Source of the DNA: Acidobacteriaceae bacterium
GTDB lineage: Bacteria; Acidobacteriota; Terriglobia; Terriglobales; Acidobacteriaceae
Direction of reading: 5' to 3'
DNA: 64,000 nucleotides
NCBI GenBank assembly: GCA_025462885.1
Contig: JAOAPN010000016.1
Coordinates: forward strand, 62,001-126,000
A program made the position numbers and the translations under genes. The notes below the pieces were generated by a model that saw only the letters and a list, made by a program, of their open reading frames with translations, searched no databases and was not told the origin of the DNA. This document shows positions 34,684 through 43,697 of the stretch, in pieces. Numbering within the stretch: the stretch's first letter is position 1; each line of letters opens with the position of its first letter.

Positions 34684-34713
34684 AAACCCCAAAGCAAAGC
34701 CACCTTGGGGTTT
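34684..34713 (-). terminator. Rho-independent terminator of inositol oxygenase
   Basis: Read on the minus strand: AAACCCCAA, a 12-base loop, TTGGGGTTT and then more T (TTTTTC). It lies 34 bases beyond the stop codon at 34747. Confidence 0.8.
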
Positions 34714-34746
34714 CATTCTCGAAGTCAGATCAGTTCTTCGAACGAA

Positions 34747-35601
34747 CTACCAGGCAATCTTCGCAGGAAAGAACTCTGCAAAGAGGTCATCGTAGTAAGG
34801 CTTGAGTTCGGCGTAGTTCGGCTTCGTGTGGCCCTTCGAATACAGGTCATACACGTTGAACTTGTTCACCCACTCCAGCATCTCGACGTCGTGGTCGCTC
34901 ATCAGGTGGCGGTACGCACCGTGACGATGGGCCGAGTAGAACGAGTGGTAACGAAGCATGTAGAGGGACTCCTCCGGCATGTAGTTCTTCATCACTTCGC
35001 CGATGTATCCATCGTGTCCGAACGACAGGTGAACCTTATCCAGGCCACAGTTCGGCTCGTAGATTCCATACTTCGATTGATACAGCGGATTCTTCAAGTC
35101 AGGGTTCGCAGCAAAGTACTCAGGGAACACAATGTCCTTGGAGTAGGCACATCCCACCGGGAAGGTATCTCCAACCACGCCCCACTGAGGCTCGCCCCAC
35201 AGGCAAAGCACCTTGCCGAGATCATGGATGAAGCCCGTAAGCACGAACCACCGCGGATGACCGTCGCGGCGGATCGCCTCGGACGTCTGCAGCAGATGTT
35301 CGATCTGCGTCAGGTCCGTGTCAGGATCGCTGTCGTCGACCAGGGTGTTCAAAAATTCTGCCGCTTCCCAGATCGACTTCTCACCCTTGTCGAGACCGAA
35401 GTACTGCTTCTCTTTGCCAAGAACGTAGTCCATGGTCTGGTACTGGTGGTTCAACCGGTAGAACTCGGCAACACCAGGGTTTGCTGTTGCGTCGTACTGA
35501 CGGAACTGATCTTCGGACTTGCCTTCCTGATAACGGCCAGTCAGAAAGTCGTCCCATTCATCCATATCTTTTAGCGGGGCATGCGCTGTAGTGGTTGCCA
35601 T
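34747..35601 (-). CDS. myo-Inositol oxygenase (MIOX)
   Basis: 284 residues matching the length and full sequence pattern of the di-iron enzyme that cleaves myo-inositol to D-glucuronate with oxygen. All six metal ligands of the animal enzyme have counterparts: H102, H126, D127, H196, H219 and D252, within GFIHDLGK, SFGHDGY and RYHSFYSAHR. Also conserved are EPQWGVVGDTFPVGC, YEPNCGLDKV and the C-terminal aromatic W284. AGAGGAG lies upstream of the ATG at 35601. The gene has its own promoter, operator and terminator and follows a LacI regulator gene on the same strand. MIOX is mainly known from eukaryotes and is sporadic in bacteria. Confidence 0.95.
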   Translation of the reverse strand: MATTTAHAPLKDMDEWDDFLTGRYQEGKSEDQFRQYDATANPGVAEFYRLNHQYQTMDYVLGKEKQYFGLDKGEKSIWEAAEFLNTLVDDSDPDTDLTQIEHLLQTSEAIRRDGHPRWFVLTGFIHDLGKVLCLWGEPQWGVVGDTFPVGCAYSKDIVFPEYFAANPDLKNPLYQSKYGIYEPNCGLDKVHLSFGHDGYIGEVMKNYMPEESLYMLRYHSFYSAHRHGAYRHLMSDHDVEMLEWVNKFNVYDLYSKGHTKPNYAELKPYYDDLFAEFFPAKIAW

Positions 35602-35650
35602 CGGGGAAACTCCTCTTGAATCTCGATGCGAGAGACGAGTCCCCCGCTTT

Positions 35651-35666
35651 TAGTTAGCGCTAACTA
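35651..35666. promoter_or_regulatory. Perfect 16-bp palindromic operator TAGTTAGCGCTAACTA
   Basis: A perfect palindrome with a central CG step, as LacI-family operators have, overlapping the -10 box of the inositol oxygenase promoter. The upstream gene encodes a LacI-family regulator, the likely ligand of this site. The left half recurs at 7085-7093. Confidence 0.75.
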
Positions 35667-35692
35667 TACATGGCATGAATCATCCTGCACAA
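35663..35692 (-). promoter_or_regulatory. Promoter of inositol oxygenase gene
   Basis: On the minus strand: TTGTGC (35687-35692), an 18-base spacer, then TATAGT (35663-35668), about 62 bases upstream of the ATG. The operator palindrome covers the -10 region, consistent with repression. Confidence 0.55.
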
Positions 35693-35730
35693 ATAAATTT
35701 ATCTACCCCTCTAATTTATTTGCGAGCCAC

Positions 35731-35748
35731 TCTAAACAAAGGGTTTAC
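35731..35748. promoter_or_regulatory. Repeated motif TCTAAACAAAGGGTTTAC
   Basis: Contains an inverted TAAAC-N5-GTTTA and lies 39 bases upstream of the inositol oxygenase -35 box. An 18-base copy with two changes occurs at 44955-44972. Probable binding site of a second regulator; unidentified. Confidence 0.45.
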
Positions 35749-35750
35749 AG

Positions 35751-36797
35751 CTACAAAACACCATTATGCGGACGATTTGCCTGCTGATCTAGCCGTCGGG
35801 TCGAACGCCGGACCACTAAGGTTGGCTCCAACCGAACGCTCTGAGGAGCCTCACCCGGATTCCCCGAAATCTGCAGCGCAAGCTCCCCGGCGATCTGGCC
35901 GAGCTCCGCCGTCCCGTGATCGATCGAGCTCAGCGGAACCTTCAGATACTTCGCATAGCGGAAATTGCCGCAACCAATGATCGCAACATCCTCCGGAACC
36001 CGCAGCCCCGCCTCGAGCACCGCCTCAATGGCTCCGACAGCGGTCAGGTCGTTGTAGCAAAATACCGCATCGGGCCGAGGCTCCATCGCAAGCAACGTCT
36101 GCATAGCCTCGTGACCAACCGTGTCTCCACCTTCTTCCACTCGCTCCCGCAGGACAACGTACCCTTCCGGCACATCCAGGCCGGCAAGCACCATCGCCCG
36201 CTGAAATCCTCGCAGCCGGTCGAGCGAAGGACTCGTATGCTGACCGCCGATATGAGCGATCCGCTTCCGACCAATCTCCAACAGATGCTCCGTCGCAAGC
36301 TCACCCACGCGCACGTCATCCGATCCCACAAAATTCGCCTTCAACTCCGGGAAGTTGCGGTCAAACAGAATGAAGGGTGTGCCACTTACACCAGCGTCGT
36401 AGATGCTCTGCAGATTGGACTGGCATGAAGCAATCAGAAGAACATCCACGCCTCGCTGCAGCAGCGTCTGGATCTCCTTTCGCTCAATCGCGGGATCTTC
36501 TTCCGATGAAGCGATAATCAGTGCTCGATTGGCTGGCCGCAACGCTCCACTGAGCGCCTTCGCAAACTCAGCAAAGAATGGGTGGACAAGGTCCGGCACC
36601 ACCAGCCCTACCGTGTACGAACGACCCGTCGCAAGCCCGCGGGCGATCATGTTGGGCTGATAGTTCAGCTCCTTCATCCGCTTCAGCACACGCTTCCGTG
36701 TCTCGTCGCTAATATCGGTGTTGCCGCGCAACACTTTGGACACGGTTACGACGGACACCCCGAGATCCTGCGCTATATCCTTCAGCCGAACCGCCAT
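35751..36797 (-). CDS. LacI family transcriptional regulator
   Basis: 348 residues: an N-terminal helix-turn-helix with hinge (IAQDLGVSVVTVSKVLRG at about 8-25, then LNYQPNMIARGLATGRSYTVGLVVPDL) and a periplasmic-binding-like effector domain (residues about 60-340). LacI regulators repress until a sugar or sugar derivative binds. The palindrome over the inositol oxygenase promoter 85 bases beyond this gene is the obvious target, and a half-site upstream of the sugar operon at 7081 suggests a wider regulon. The effector could be inositol, glucuronate or a glycoside. Confidence 0.93.
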   Translation of the reverse strand: MAVRLKDIAQDLGVSVVTVSKVLRGNTDISDETRKRVLKRMKELNYQPNMIARGLATGRSYTVGLVVPDLVHPFFAEFAKALSGALRPANRALIIASSEEDPAIERKEIQTLLQRGVDVLLIASCQSNLQSIYDAGVSGTPFILFDRNFPELKANFVGSDDVRVGELATEHLLEIGRKRIAHIGGQHTSPSLDRLRGFQRAMVLAGLDVPEGYVVLRERVEEGGDTVGHEAMQTLLAMEPRPDAVFCYNDLTAVGAIEAVLEAGLRVPEDVAIIGCGNFRYAKYLKVPLSSIDHGTAELGQIAGELALQISGNPGEAPQSVRLEPTLVVRRSTRRLDQQANRPHNGVL

Positions 36798-36889
36798 ACA
36801 ATCCTCTGCAGACGATCCTACTAAGCATCGAGAAACAAAGGAAATCGCCGGGCCCGGTCCTCACCAATTCCGGCTCAGGGAAAACAGTC

Positions 36890-38179
36890 TCAGGAAAATC
36901 GGGTTCTCCGCCACAGGCTCCATCCACCGACTACGAGACTCACGACCAGCAGTACTCCAAGCAGCGCGACCCACCGCATGTCCATCCGCAGGGGCGGAAC
37001 CTCCGCATGAAGCCCGAGCCAAACGAAGACACCTGTCGCTGTTGCCACAATGGCATAGTCCCACCAGCGACGGCGCTCTCCTTCCCTGCCAAACTCCTCG
37101 CCTGCCATGGCCGCGATCGTCCGGTCATAGTTCAGCCCATAGCGTTGGCATTCGCGAAGCAGAGCCTCGTTGGTGGAGCTGTGCTCGCGCGCACCGGCAA
37201 CCGCCGTGCTGATCGCATACGCTCCCAGGATCATGATCGCCGACCCTGCAATCACGAGAATCTTGTGGCCGCGATCCGCGGTAGCCAACTCGCCGAAGAC
37301 CAGCGCACCCCATGCCAATCCCCAAAGCTGGTTGGTGTTAGAAAGCGGAATACCACGCCCGATGCCGAGATACTTCGCAGCAAATTGCTGGAACAGATCG
37401 CCAATCACCCAGACAAATCCACCCAGGAAGAGCCAGAACAACACGCCCTTGGCGCGAGCGACCTCTGCGAGAACAGCGTGCGTTCCTCCGCCCAGCGCAG
37501 CGGCCAGCGCGAAGACAGTCAACAGCTCTCCTACCGTAAACGCCGTGACGAACGACAGCGGATTCATGCCGCTGATATAAGCCTTCCGGTACGGCACATA
37601 CATTGTGCCCCACATCAAACTGGCACCCAGCGCCGCGAGGATACCGCTCACCGCGTGCTTGGTCGTAGTGCCGCCGTCATGCAGCGTGCTGAAGCCCAGC
37701 ATAACGGCGGCAGCCACAATCGCAACGCCACCCAGTACTACCTTTACGATGGTCTTGCTGTTAGCTCCCTTCAATTCACGAAACAATACCCGTCCCCAGA
37801 GAAGTCCGATCAGTGAATTTGCGTTCCACATCGGAAAAGCCACCGCAAGGCCCACATCGCGAATCGCAAATACGGTCAATGTATTCGCCACCGCCCAGAG
37901 CGCACCGGCCAGCAGTGCCCATACGATCAGGTGTTTCTTCTCCCTGAGATCCGCGAAGACATAGCTGGTGCCTTTGAGCAAAGTCGGAAACGTCCAGCGC
38001 GCAGTAAACACACCCGCAACCATGCAAAGTGAGACCGCGAAAGGTGACAGTCCGACGTTCACCAGCTTGGTCGGTGCCTCTGCCGCACCCAGCCAGACCC
38101 CAGCGGTCAGTCCGCAGATAACGCCCAGACCGTGCAGCGAGAGACCTTCTCTCCGAGCCACTTGAACCCCACTTGCCAT
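36890..38179 (-). CDS. GRP-type sugar transporter (DMT superfamily)
   Basis: 429 residues with about ten membrane segments of the GRP/RhaT-like drug-metabolite transporter superfamily: GVWLGAAEAPTKL, AFPMWNANSLIGLLWG and PLSNTNQLWGLAWGALVFGE. A C-terminal extension after about residue 330 contains a hydrophilic segment (NEALLRECQRYGL) and two more membrane helices. Probable sugar or polyol importer; its position in line with the LacI and inositol oxygenase genes suggests inositol or a uronic acid. A 34-residue membrane peptide is encoded immediately upstream in the same direction. Confidence 0.83.
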   Translation of the reverse strand: MASGVQVARREGLSLHGLGVICGLTAGVWLGAAEAPTKLVNVGLSPFAVSLCMVAGVFTARWTFPTLLKGTSYVFADLREKKHLIVWALLAGALWAVANTLTVFAIRDVGLAVAFPMWNANSLIGLLWGRVLFRELKGANSKTIVKVVLGGVAIVAAAVMLGFSTLHDGGTTTKHAVSGILAALGASLMWGTMYVPYRKAYISGMNPLSFVTAFTVGELLTVFALAAALGGGTHAVLAEVARAKGVLFWLFLGGFVWVIGDLFQQFAAKYLGIGRGIPLSNTNQLWGLAWGALVFGELATADRGHKILVIAGSAIMILGAYAISTAVAGAREHSSTNEALLRECQRYGLNYDRTIAAMAGEEFGREGERRRWWDYAIVATATGVFVWLGLHAEVPPLRMDMRWVALLGVLLVVSLVVGGWSLWRRTRFS

Positions 38180-38222
38180 TTGCTCTCCCTATCGTCCGTC
38201 TTCAATCGCAGGCGACGCGTTC

Positions 38223-38327
38223 CTAGTGCAGCACTACAAGCAGTGCGATTCCCGCCAGCAACACAACGAAGGGCACAATAAAGTGGCTATCGGTCACAAT
38301 TGCCTTCACGTTCCGGCCAAAACTCAT
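38223..38327 (-). CDS. 34-residue single-span membrane peptide
   Basis: A short frame on the minus strand that follows AGGAAAGAG with 5 bases to its ATG. It encodes MSFGRNVKAIVTDSHF followed by a hydrophobic span (residues 17-33, rich in V, L and I) ending in H. It stops 43 bases before the transporter start and is in the same direction, so it is probably cotranscribed with it. No homologue can be named. Small membrane peptides can act as transporter subunits; this is inference. Confidence 0.6.
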   Translation of the reverse strand: MSFGRNVKAIVTDSHFIVPFVVLLAGIALLVVLH

Positions 38328-38353
38328 GAGTCGCTCTTTCCTGTCATTCAGTT

Positions 38354-38372
38354 GGGGTGCTTGATGCACCCC
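38354..38372. promoter_or_regulatory. Inverted repeat upstream of the membrane peptide/transporter operon
   Basis: GGGGTGC, five bases, GCACCCC, 27 bases upstream of the peptide start. It could be an operator or a leader hairpin; not distinctive. Confidence 0.3.
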
Positions 38373-38447
38373 GAATCATACGATACTCGCAGACAAGTGT
38401 GGCTCCGATTCACCGAACCGTTTGCCAAATTCCTGATCCGAACCTAA

Positions 38448-38482
38448 GCGGGGCTGAGGAAGGTTCTTCCTCAGCCCCGCTC
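38448..38482. terminator. Strong 15-bp hairpin after the large receptor gene
   Basis: AGCGGGGCTGAGGAA, loop GGTTC, perfect complement TTCCTCAGCCCCGCT, 47 bases past the receptor stop at 38529. No long T run follows on the minus strand, so termination efficiency is uncertain. Confidence 0.6.
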
Positions 38483-38528
38483 ATACTTCCGGCACGAATG
38501 AATCCGATACAAATCAGCTACGCGAAGA

Positions 38529-41500
38529 CTAGAAGTTTACCTTCGCGCCAAGCTGCAATTGCCGGGGTGGGTAGGCACCAGATACGGTACCGAAGTTGGC
38601 GTTGGTGACCGTTAGGTTGACGCCGGAGAAGTTCGTGCGGTTGAGAACGTTGAATGCATCAGCCTGGAACTTGACGCGAACACGCTCTGTGATCGGGAAG
38701 AACTTCGACAGCGTCGCATCCGTCTGGGCAAGTCCCGGCATCCGGACTGCACCATAAGGAGCGCTACCGAACCGTGTGGTTGTAGAGTTAGTCGGAGCAA
38801 ACGCGCCGCGCGACACGACGCCGTTGTATGTGCTGACAGCCGAGTTGAGGTAACCGGCCGTTCCAGCATGCCCGTTCCCATAGATCTGAGAACCTGGAAT
38901 AATGTCCGGACGAACGCTTCCAACGCCGAGCGAAGAAGCCGCCTGCACATTGTTATAACCGCCGCTCTGGAGGCGAGCGACGCCGCTGATCTGCCAGCCG
39001 CCCAGCGTTTCGCGAACCACAAAATTGTGACCGCGAAGTTCCGGAGCCTGGATCACGAAGCTCGCCACAAAGGCATGGCGACGATCATTGCTGAGGTAGC
39101 CGTAGTTGTACTGGGGGTTGCTCCAGTTCTCCAGCGTCTGGTTGTTACCGTTCGAATCGCCGAGCGCCTTCGAGAAGGTGTAGGCGAGCGTCGTGGTAAT
39201 GACACCGGCGCGCTTGGAAGCAAACAACTGCAGCGAGTTGTAGTTGTAGTTGGAAACGAAGCGGTTCTCGTTGATAGCGGTGAAGCCTTTGTAGGGATTA
39301 GAGAAGTTCGTCGAAAATCCCGTGTTGGAGACGACACTGCTGAGACTTGGAAAATTGATATTTGGCTGTGACGCTTGACGATGCGAGACGCTGCCAACGT
39401 AGTTCGCTTCAACGAGCACCGTTCGGGAGACCTGCCGCTGCACGCCCAGGCTGTACTGGTATGTGTAGGGATTGCGGGTCGTCGGATCGATGCCGCTGAT
39501 GGCTCCCTGGGTGGTCGCAGCGGCAGAACCGCCGTTCAGAGTGGCCAGGTTGCCGAAGTCGAGGTTGGTGTTAGACAGGAACGGAGCTACGTTGAGCTGG
39601 CTGAAGATCAGGTTGCCCTGGGCGCGGTAGAAGAACAAACCACCGCCTCCACGAAGGACCGTCTTGTCGTCGATTGAGTAGGCAAAGCCAACGCGAGGAC
39701 CGAAGGCTCCATGCATGTTGTAGAAGCCACGCGGTGCGCCGGAAGGGATGAACGGGAAGAGAGCGGTGTTGACGTTCGTCACGCGCTTCGTCTGATCTGC
39801 AGGCACGCCGTCGCCGGCACGGACCAGGCCGTTGTAAGGATTGCCGCCGCCGTTCGGATCGATGCGGCCGTTGGAAAGAATCTTGACAGCCTGTGCCGGG
39901 TTGTAGAGGTTGGGGTCGAAGTTGGAGATGTTGTTGCCCTGCGTGTACCAGGGAGCAATTCCCTGCCACCGGACACCAAACTCCAGGCTCAGCTTGCGGG
40001 TTGCCTTCCACGAGTCCTGAACGAAAGCCTCAGGCTGCGTGAAGCGGAAGTGCCCAACCGGATCGGAACTGGCTTCAGAGTAGTTGTTGAAGTTGCCCAG
40101 GAGAGCGTCCGCGAGTGCGTAGCAAGTGCTATTGGCTGTTACCGATTTGCAGGTGCTCGCGCTGGTGACGAAGTTTGCGGTTCCGGTGTAGTTCGAGCGG
40201 CCGTTCTGATCGACGCGATCGCGAATCACAACAACGCCAGCCTTCAGGTTATGGTTGCCCTTCAGCCAGGTGACGCTATCTGCGATCTGGATGTCCGTCG
40301 AAGGCGACTGCAATGCAAAGTTGGGACCCTGCATCGGAGCGTAACCGGTGATGTTCACCTGCGGAATGCCGTTCGGATAGGGTCCGGCATTGGCATACAG
40401 CTTGTTGTATTGGAAGCCGTAGGTCTCGCGCTTCCAGAGATCGCCGGCAGGCGGAATGCGTTGCGCCGCCCAGCTGGTGTTGACCTGGGCCTGGTTGATC
40501 AGGTTCGGACGAATGAACCAGGTGTAAGCAAGCAGGTAGCTCTGGCCAGGGCGGTTGCGGATCGTGGGTGTGGTGGGCAGGATGCCGGTGTTGGAGAAGG
40601 TACCGTAGGGATCGGTCAACTGATTCTGGTCATGAATCCAGCGGCCATACAGCGAGTGCTTCTGATTGATCGACCAGTCGAACCGGATCAGGTCCTGGTG
40701 GAAGTTCAGCGGATTGGTCGGAGCCAGGGTCAAGTTGTTCGACGGAAGACCGCCGTCGCGGAAGCTGAGACCGGTTGCCGTGATCGTCTTGTATACATTG
40801 GCGAGGGCGCGGCCGTCGGGGGTGATCAGTGAGGAAATATTGTTGTTCAGGATGGGAGTGGATGTTCCCGGACGATAAAGCTGACCTGCGGTTGCAGTGC
40901 AGACGCCGCCGACGAAGACGCCAGGATTCTTGTTCGCATCGACTGCGTTGGTACAAACAGCAGCGAAATCTCCGTTAGTCATTGCGGTCGTCGGAACCGT
41001 GAAGGTCGTGGCGATCGCCTGCGTGCGCAGACGCTTCCACTCTTCACCGACGAAGAAGAACAGCTTGTCCTTGATGATGGGGCCACCGATGAAGAAGCCG
41101 AAGTCGTTATAGACGAGCTGGGTCTTCTGCTTGGCGATGTAGTTCGTCGCATCCAGATAGTTGTTGCGAAGGAACTCGAAGGCACCGCCGTGGAAGGCGT
41201 TGGTACCGGACTTGGTGACGATGTTGAACGAAGGTCCGGAGGTACGGCCAAATTCGGCGGACGCGTTCGACGTGTTGATTTTGACTTCCTGAATGAAGTC
41301 GGGACCGACATTGTTCATCAGCGAACCGTTCGAACCAGCGACCTGATTGTAGGCACCGTCGACGGTAAGGTTGCCCGAGTCGGAGCGATTGCCGTTGATC
41401 GTCTGATTGTTTGAAGCGAGCGACGTGGTCACAGAGAATACGTCGGGATTGGTAACGACGGCACCGGGTACCAGCGTCAGAAGCTGAGTGTAGTTGCGGC

Positions 41501-41972
41501 CGTTCAACGCGAGGTTCTCGACCTGCTTCGAATCGATGACGCGAGCGACTTCACCAGACGTCGTATTCAGCGCTTCGCCGGCTACGGCCGAGACTGTTAC
41601 CGATTCGCTGGTTGCGCCAACAGCGAGAGCGAAGTCAGCAGTAAGGTGAGCGTCGGCGCTAATTGCAACGCCGGAGCGCTTCTCTCCGCGAAAACCTTCT
41701 TTGGAGATTTCGACCGTGTATTCGCCGATCGGCAAATTGGTCAGGATGAAATAGCCACCGTCGTCGGACAGCACCGTACGGGCTGTCTGGGTGCCTACGT
41801 TGATGACTTTGATGGTTGCTCCGGGGGCCGAACCACCCGAAGCATCGGTGACGCTGCCGGTGATCTGGCCGTAAGACGACTGTGCCTGCATCGATACGCT
41901 GGAGAGAGCCAATACGGTCAGAGCGAGGCAGAGTACTGCCAGTTGTAGAAATTTATGAATCTTGTGCATCAT
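38529..41972 (-). CDS. Large TonB-dependent receptor, oligosaccharide type
   Basis: About 1147 residues: signal peptide, an N-terminal carboxypeptidase-regulatory domain (YGQITGSVTDASGGSAPGATIKV through GEYTVEISKEGF), a plug region (NGRNYTQLLTLVPGA and GNRSDSGNLTVDGAYN, leading to NIVTKSGTNAFHGG) and a long barrel ending in LQLGAKVNF. This is the very large receptor type abundant in Terriglobia, tied to polysaccharide uptake. AGGAGG lies 4 bases upstream of the ATG at 41972 and 7 upstream of the next ATG, so either may be used. It is downstream of the DUF2264 gene on the same strand; with the divergent GH105 enzyme it forms a glycan locus. Confidence 0.9.
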   Translation of the reverse strand: MMHKIHKFLQLAVLCLALTVLALSSVSMQAQSSYGQITGSVTDASGGSAPGATIKVINVGTQTARTVLSDDGGYFILTNLPIGEYTVEISKEGFRGEKRSGVAISADAHLTADFALAVGATSESVTVSAVAGEALNTTSGEVARVIDSKQVENLALNGRNYTQLLTLVPGAVVTNPDVFSVTTSLASNNQTINGNRSDSGNLTVDGAYNQVAGSNGSLMNNVGPDFIQEVKINTSNASAEFGRTSGPSFNIVTKSGTNAFHGGAFEFLRNNYLDATNYIAKQKTQLVYNDFGFFIGGPIIKDKLFFFVGEEWKRLRTQAIATTFTVPTTAMTNGDFAAVCTNAVDANKNPGVFVGGVCTATAGQLYRPGTSTPILNNNISSLITPDGRALANVYKTITATGLSFRDGGLPSNNLTLAPTNPLNFHQDLIRFDWSINQKHSLYGRWIHDQNQLTDPYGTFSNTGILPTTPTIRNRPGQSYLLAYTWFIRPNLINQAQVNTSWAAQRIPPAGDLWKRETYGFQYNKLYANAGPYPNGIPQVNITGYAPMQGPNFALQSPSTDIQIADSVTWLKGNHNLKAGVVVIRDRVDQNGRSNYTGTANFVTSASTCKSVTANSTCYALADALLGNFNNYSEASSDPVGHFRFTQPEAFVQDSWKATRKLSLEFGVRWQGIAPWYTQGNNISNFDPNLYNPAQAVKILSNGRIDPNGGGNPYNGLVRAGDGVPADQTKRVTNVNTALFPFIPSGAPRGFYNMHGAFGPRVGFAYSIDDKTVLRGGGGLFFYRAQGNLIFSQLNVAPFLSNTNLDFGNLATLNGGSAAATTQGAISGIDPTTRNPYTYQYSLGVQRQVSRTVLVEANYVGSVSHRQASQPNINFPSLSSVVSNTGFSTNFSNPYKGFTAINENRFVSNYNYNSLQLFASKRAGVITTTLAYTFSKALGDSNGNNQTLENWSNPQYNYGYLSNDRRHAFVASFVIQAPELRGHNFVVRETLGGWQISGVARLQSGGYNNVQAASSLGVGSVRPDIIPGSQIYGNGHAGTAGYLNSAVSTYNGVVSRGAFAPTNSTTTRFGSAPYGAVRMPGLAQTDATLSKFFPITERVRVKFQADAFNVLNRTNFSGVNLTVTNANFGTVSGAYPPRQLQLGAKVNF

Positions 41973-42158
41973 GGATCCTCCTGGAACTGAAAACAATTGC
42001 AGCTACTTTCAATTCATCTGCCGCTCTGAGAGTTCGTGGCGTTCAGATGTGTGAATTTAGTCCGTCAAGCAAGGTAGGCTCTCGATATTTGCTCTGTCAA
42101 CCGCTATTTTGTTTGATCTGTGAATTTTTAGACCATGAACCCGGCTCATTGCGATTTC

Positions 42159-43496
42159 TTATTCATCATGAGCGTGGTCCACAGGAAGATTTTCTCCACC
42201 CCAGATGCGTTGCGAGGTCCAGGGCTGTGCTGGTGAAGACCAGAAAGGATCAGCAGGAGGAAGGCCCAGTGGCAGCCACGCTGCACTGCAGAGATAGAGG
42301 CTTCCAGTGGAGATGTACTCTTCGCCCAGACCTGGCTGATGACCTGCGAGACCGATCTGAAGCCAGCCATCCGCGTTGAACGTGCCCTTCGCTCCAAGCG
42401 TTCGATTCATCACTGCAGTAAGGGCGGCTCGAACCTGCCCAGCCGTAACTCCTTCAGGAAGAAGGTGCCGTCGAGCAACATCCGCCAGAAGTTGGAACGC
42501 TCCGCAACGATAGGCTATCGATCGGCCAATCGGAGGATAGCTTCCGTCGATATTAATGGTGCGTTCCTGGATCGCTGCATAGCGTTGCGCACGATGGATG
42601 ATGGCCTGGCGGTCGGTCTCCCAGGCTGGATGTTCTTTGCCGACCGTATCCATCAATTGGAGGAGATACGGTTGGATAACAAAGCTGTTGTAGAAGTCAG
42701 CGTGGTAGTGAGGACCATCGCCATAGGTGCCGTCTCCGAGGTACCAGTTATGGTGCTCGCTCAGGCCATAGTCGACGCGGAGTTTGTCCCAGGGATAACC
42801 AGATTGGTTCATCACCTTCAAAAGAGCTTCGTTCATGCCGACGAAGAGCAGCCAGTTGTTGTGATTGGGCGTGACTACGCGCTCCTTCACGAGAGCTTCT
42901 GCCAGACGCTGCTTCGTCTTCGCATCGAGCGGATCAAGGAGCTGCTTCGGTGCTCGCAGGAGACCGAGCGCGAGGAAGGATGCATCGACCAGCGTCTGCT
43001 GCGAGTCCCCATAGCGCATGTAGTCCGGCGAGGCTGGATCCACCGACGAGGTGATGGCTGCGAGCGACCACTCACGATACTGCTTGCGTAGCGCAGTCTC
43101 GTCGGCAGATTCGCCTGCAGAGGGCTCAAGCTCCAACCATGGTCCGAGGCCGGATAGGAGGCGTCCCAGCGCTTCAAGATGCGTTCCGACGCTGCGCGCT
43201 TCCTGCACGCCCGGCGCTGCTTCGACCGGCATCACCTTGCGCAGTTCGCGGCGGCTGAGCGCCTTCAGAACAGGGTCGGAGACGCGCTTGACGTAGGCCA
43301 GCCACTCGCCGCGGGTGTTCGTTTGCGCCGCCGTTGCTGCGGGCGCGTTCGAGCCGGAATCTTCTGCCGAATGCGAGGCCGCGGAGCCAAACGCTGCGGT
43401 CGAGTTGAGTGCTGCTGTGGCTCCGAGGACGGCGCTGGCTCGGAGGAAGTTGCGACGGTTGCATTGGTCGCTTACAGCGATTCGAGGGGATGTCAT
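42159..43496 (-). CDS. Tat-exported DUF2264 protein
   Basis: 445 residues with a twin-arginine signal (RRNFLRASAVLGAT at about 14-27) and the DUF2264 domain, recognised by WLAYVKRVSDPVL, NHNNWLLFVGMNEALL, DGPHYHADFYNSFVIQPYLL and INIDGSYPPIGRS. DUF2264 has an alpha/alpha-barrel fold like that of polysaccharide lyases and GH88/GH105 hydrolases, and it usually occurs in plant-cell-wall degradation loci. The start at 43494-43496 gives a proper signal peptide; ribosome binding is weak. It is divergent from the GH105 gene. Confidence 0.85.
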   Translation of the reverse strand: MTSPRIAVSDQCNRRNFLRASAVLGATAALNSTAAFGSAASHSAEDSGSNAPAATAAQTNTRGEWLAYVKRVSDPVLKALSRRELRKVMPVEAAPGVQEARSVGTHLEALGRLLSGLGPWLELEPSAGESADETALRKQYREWSLAAITSSVDPASPDYMRYGDSQQTLVDASFLALGLLRAPKQLLDPLDAKTKQRLAEALVKERVVTPNHNNWLLFVGMNEALLKVMNQSGYPWDKLRVDYGLSEHHNWYLGDGTYGDGPHYHADFYNSFVIQPYLLQLMDTVGKEHPAWETDRQAIIHRAQRYAAIQERTINIDGSYPPIGRSIAYRCGAFQLLADVARRHLLPEGVTAGQVRAALTAVMNRTLGAKGTFNADGWLQIGLAGHQPGLGEEYISTGSLYLCSAAWLPLGLPPADPFWSSPAQPWTSQRIWGGENLPVDHAHDE

Positions 43497-43697
43497 GTGC
43501 TGGACGGCTCCGTTTCGTGGCAGAAAGATTGACTCGAACACCGTAGGAGGCAGGAGGGAGCGCTGTCAATGCGTGCCGCCACCTGCTGCCATTCGATACG
43601 AACGAATTTGCCAGATGCGTGAGGCGAAAGGCATCATTGTTCGGACTGGCGCGGAAGTACTTTGTGCGACGTGCACAAGCGCGGAGGAGATCGACGG

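Noticed and set aside
39711-40832. 373-residue plus-strand frame within the large receptor gene
   Set aside because: Antisense to a clear TonB-dependent receptor and lacks recognisable motifs.
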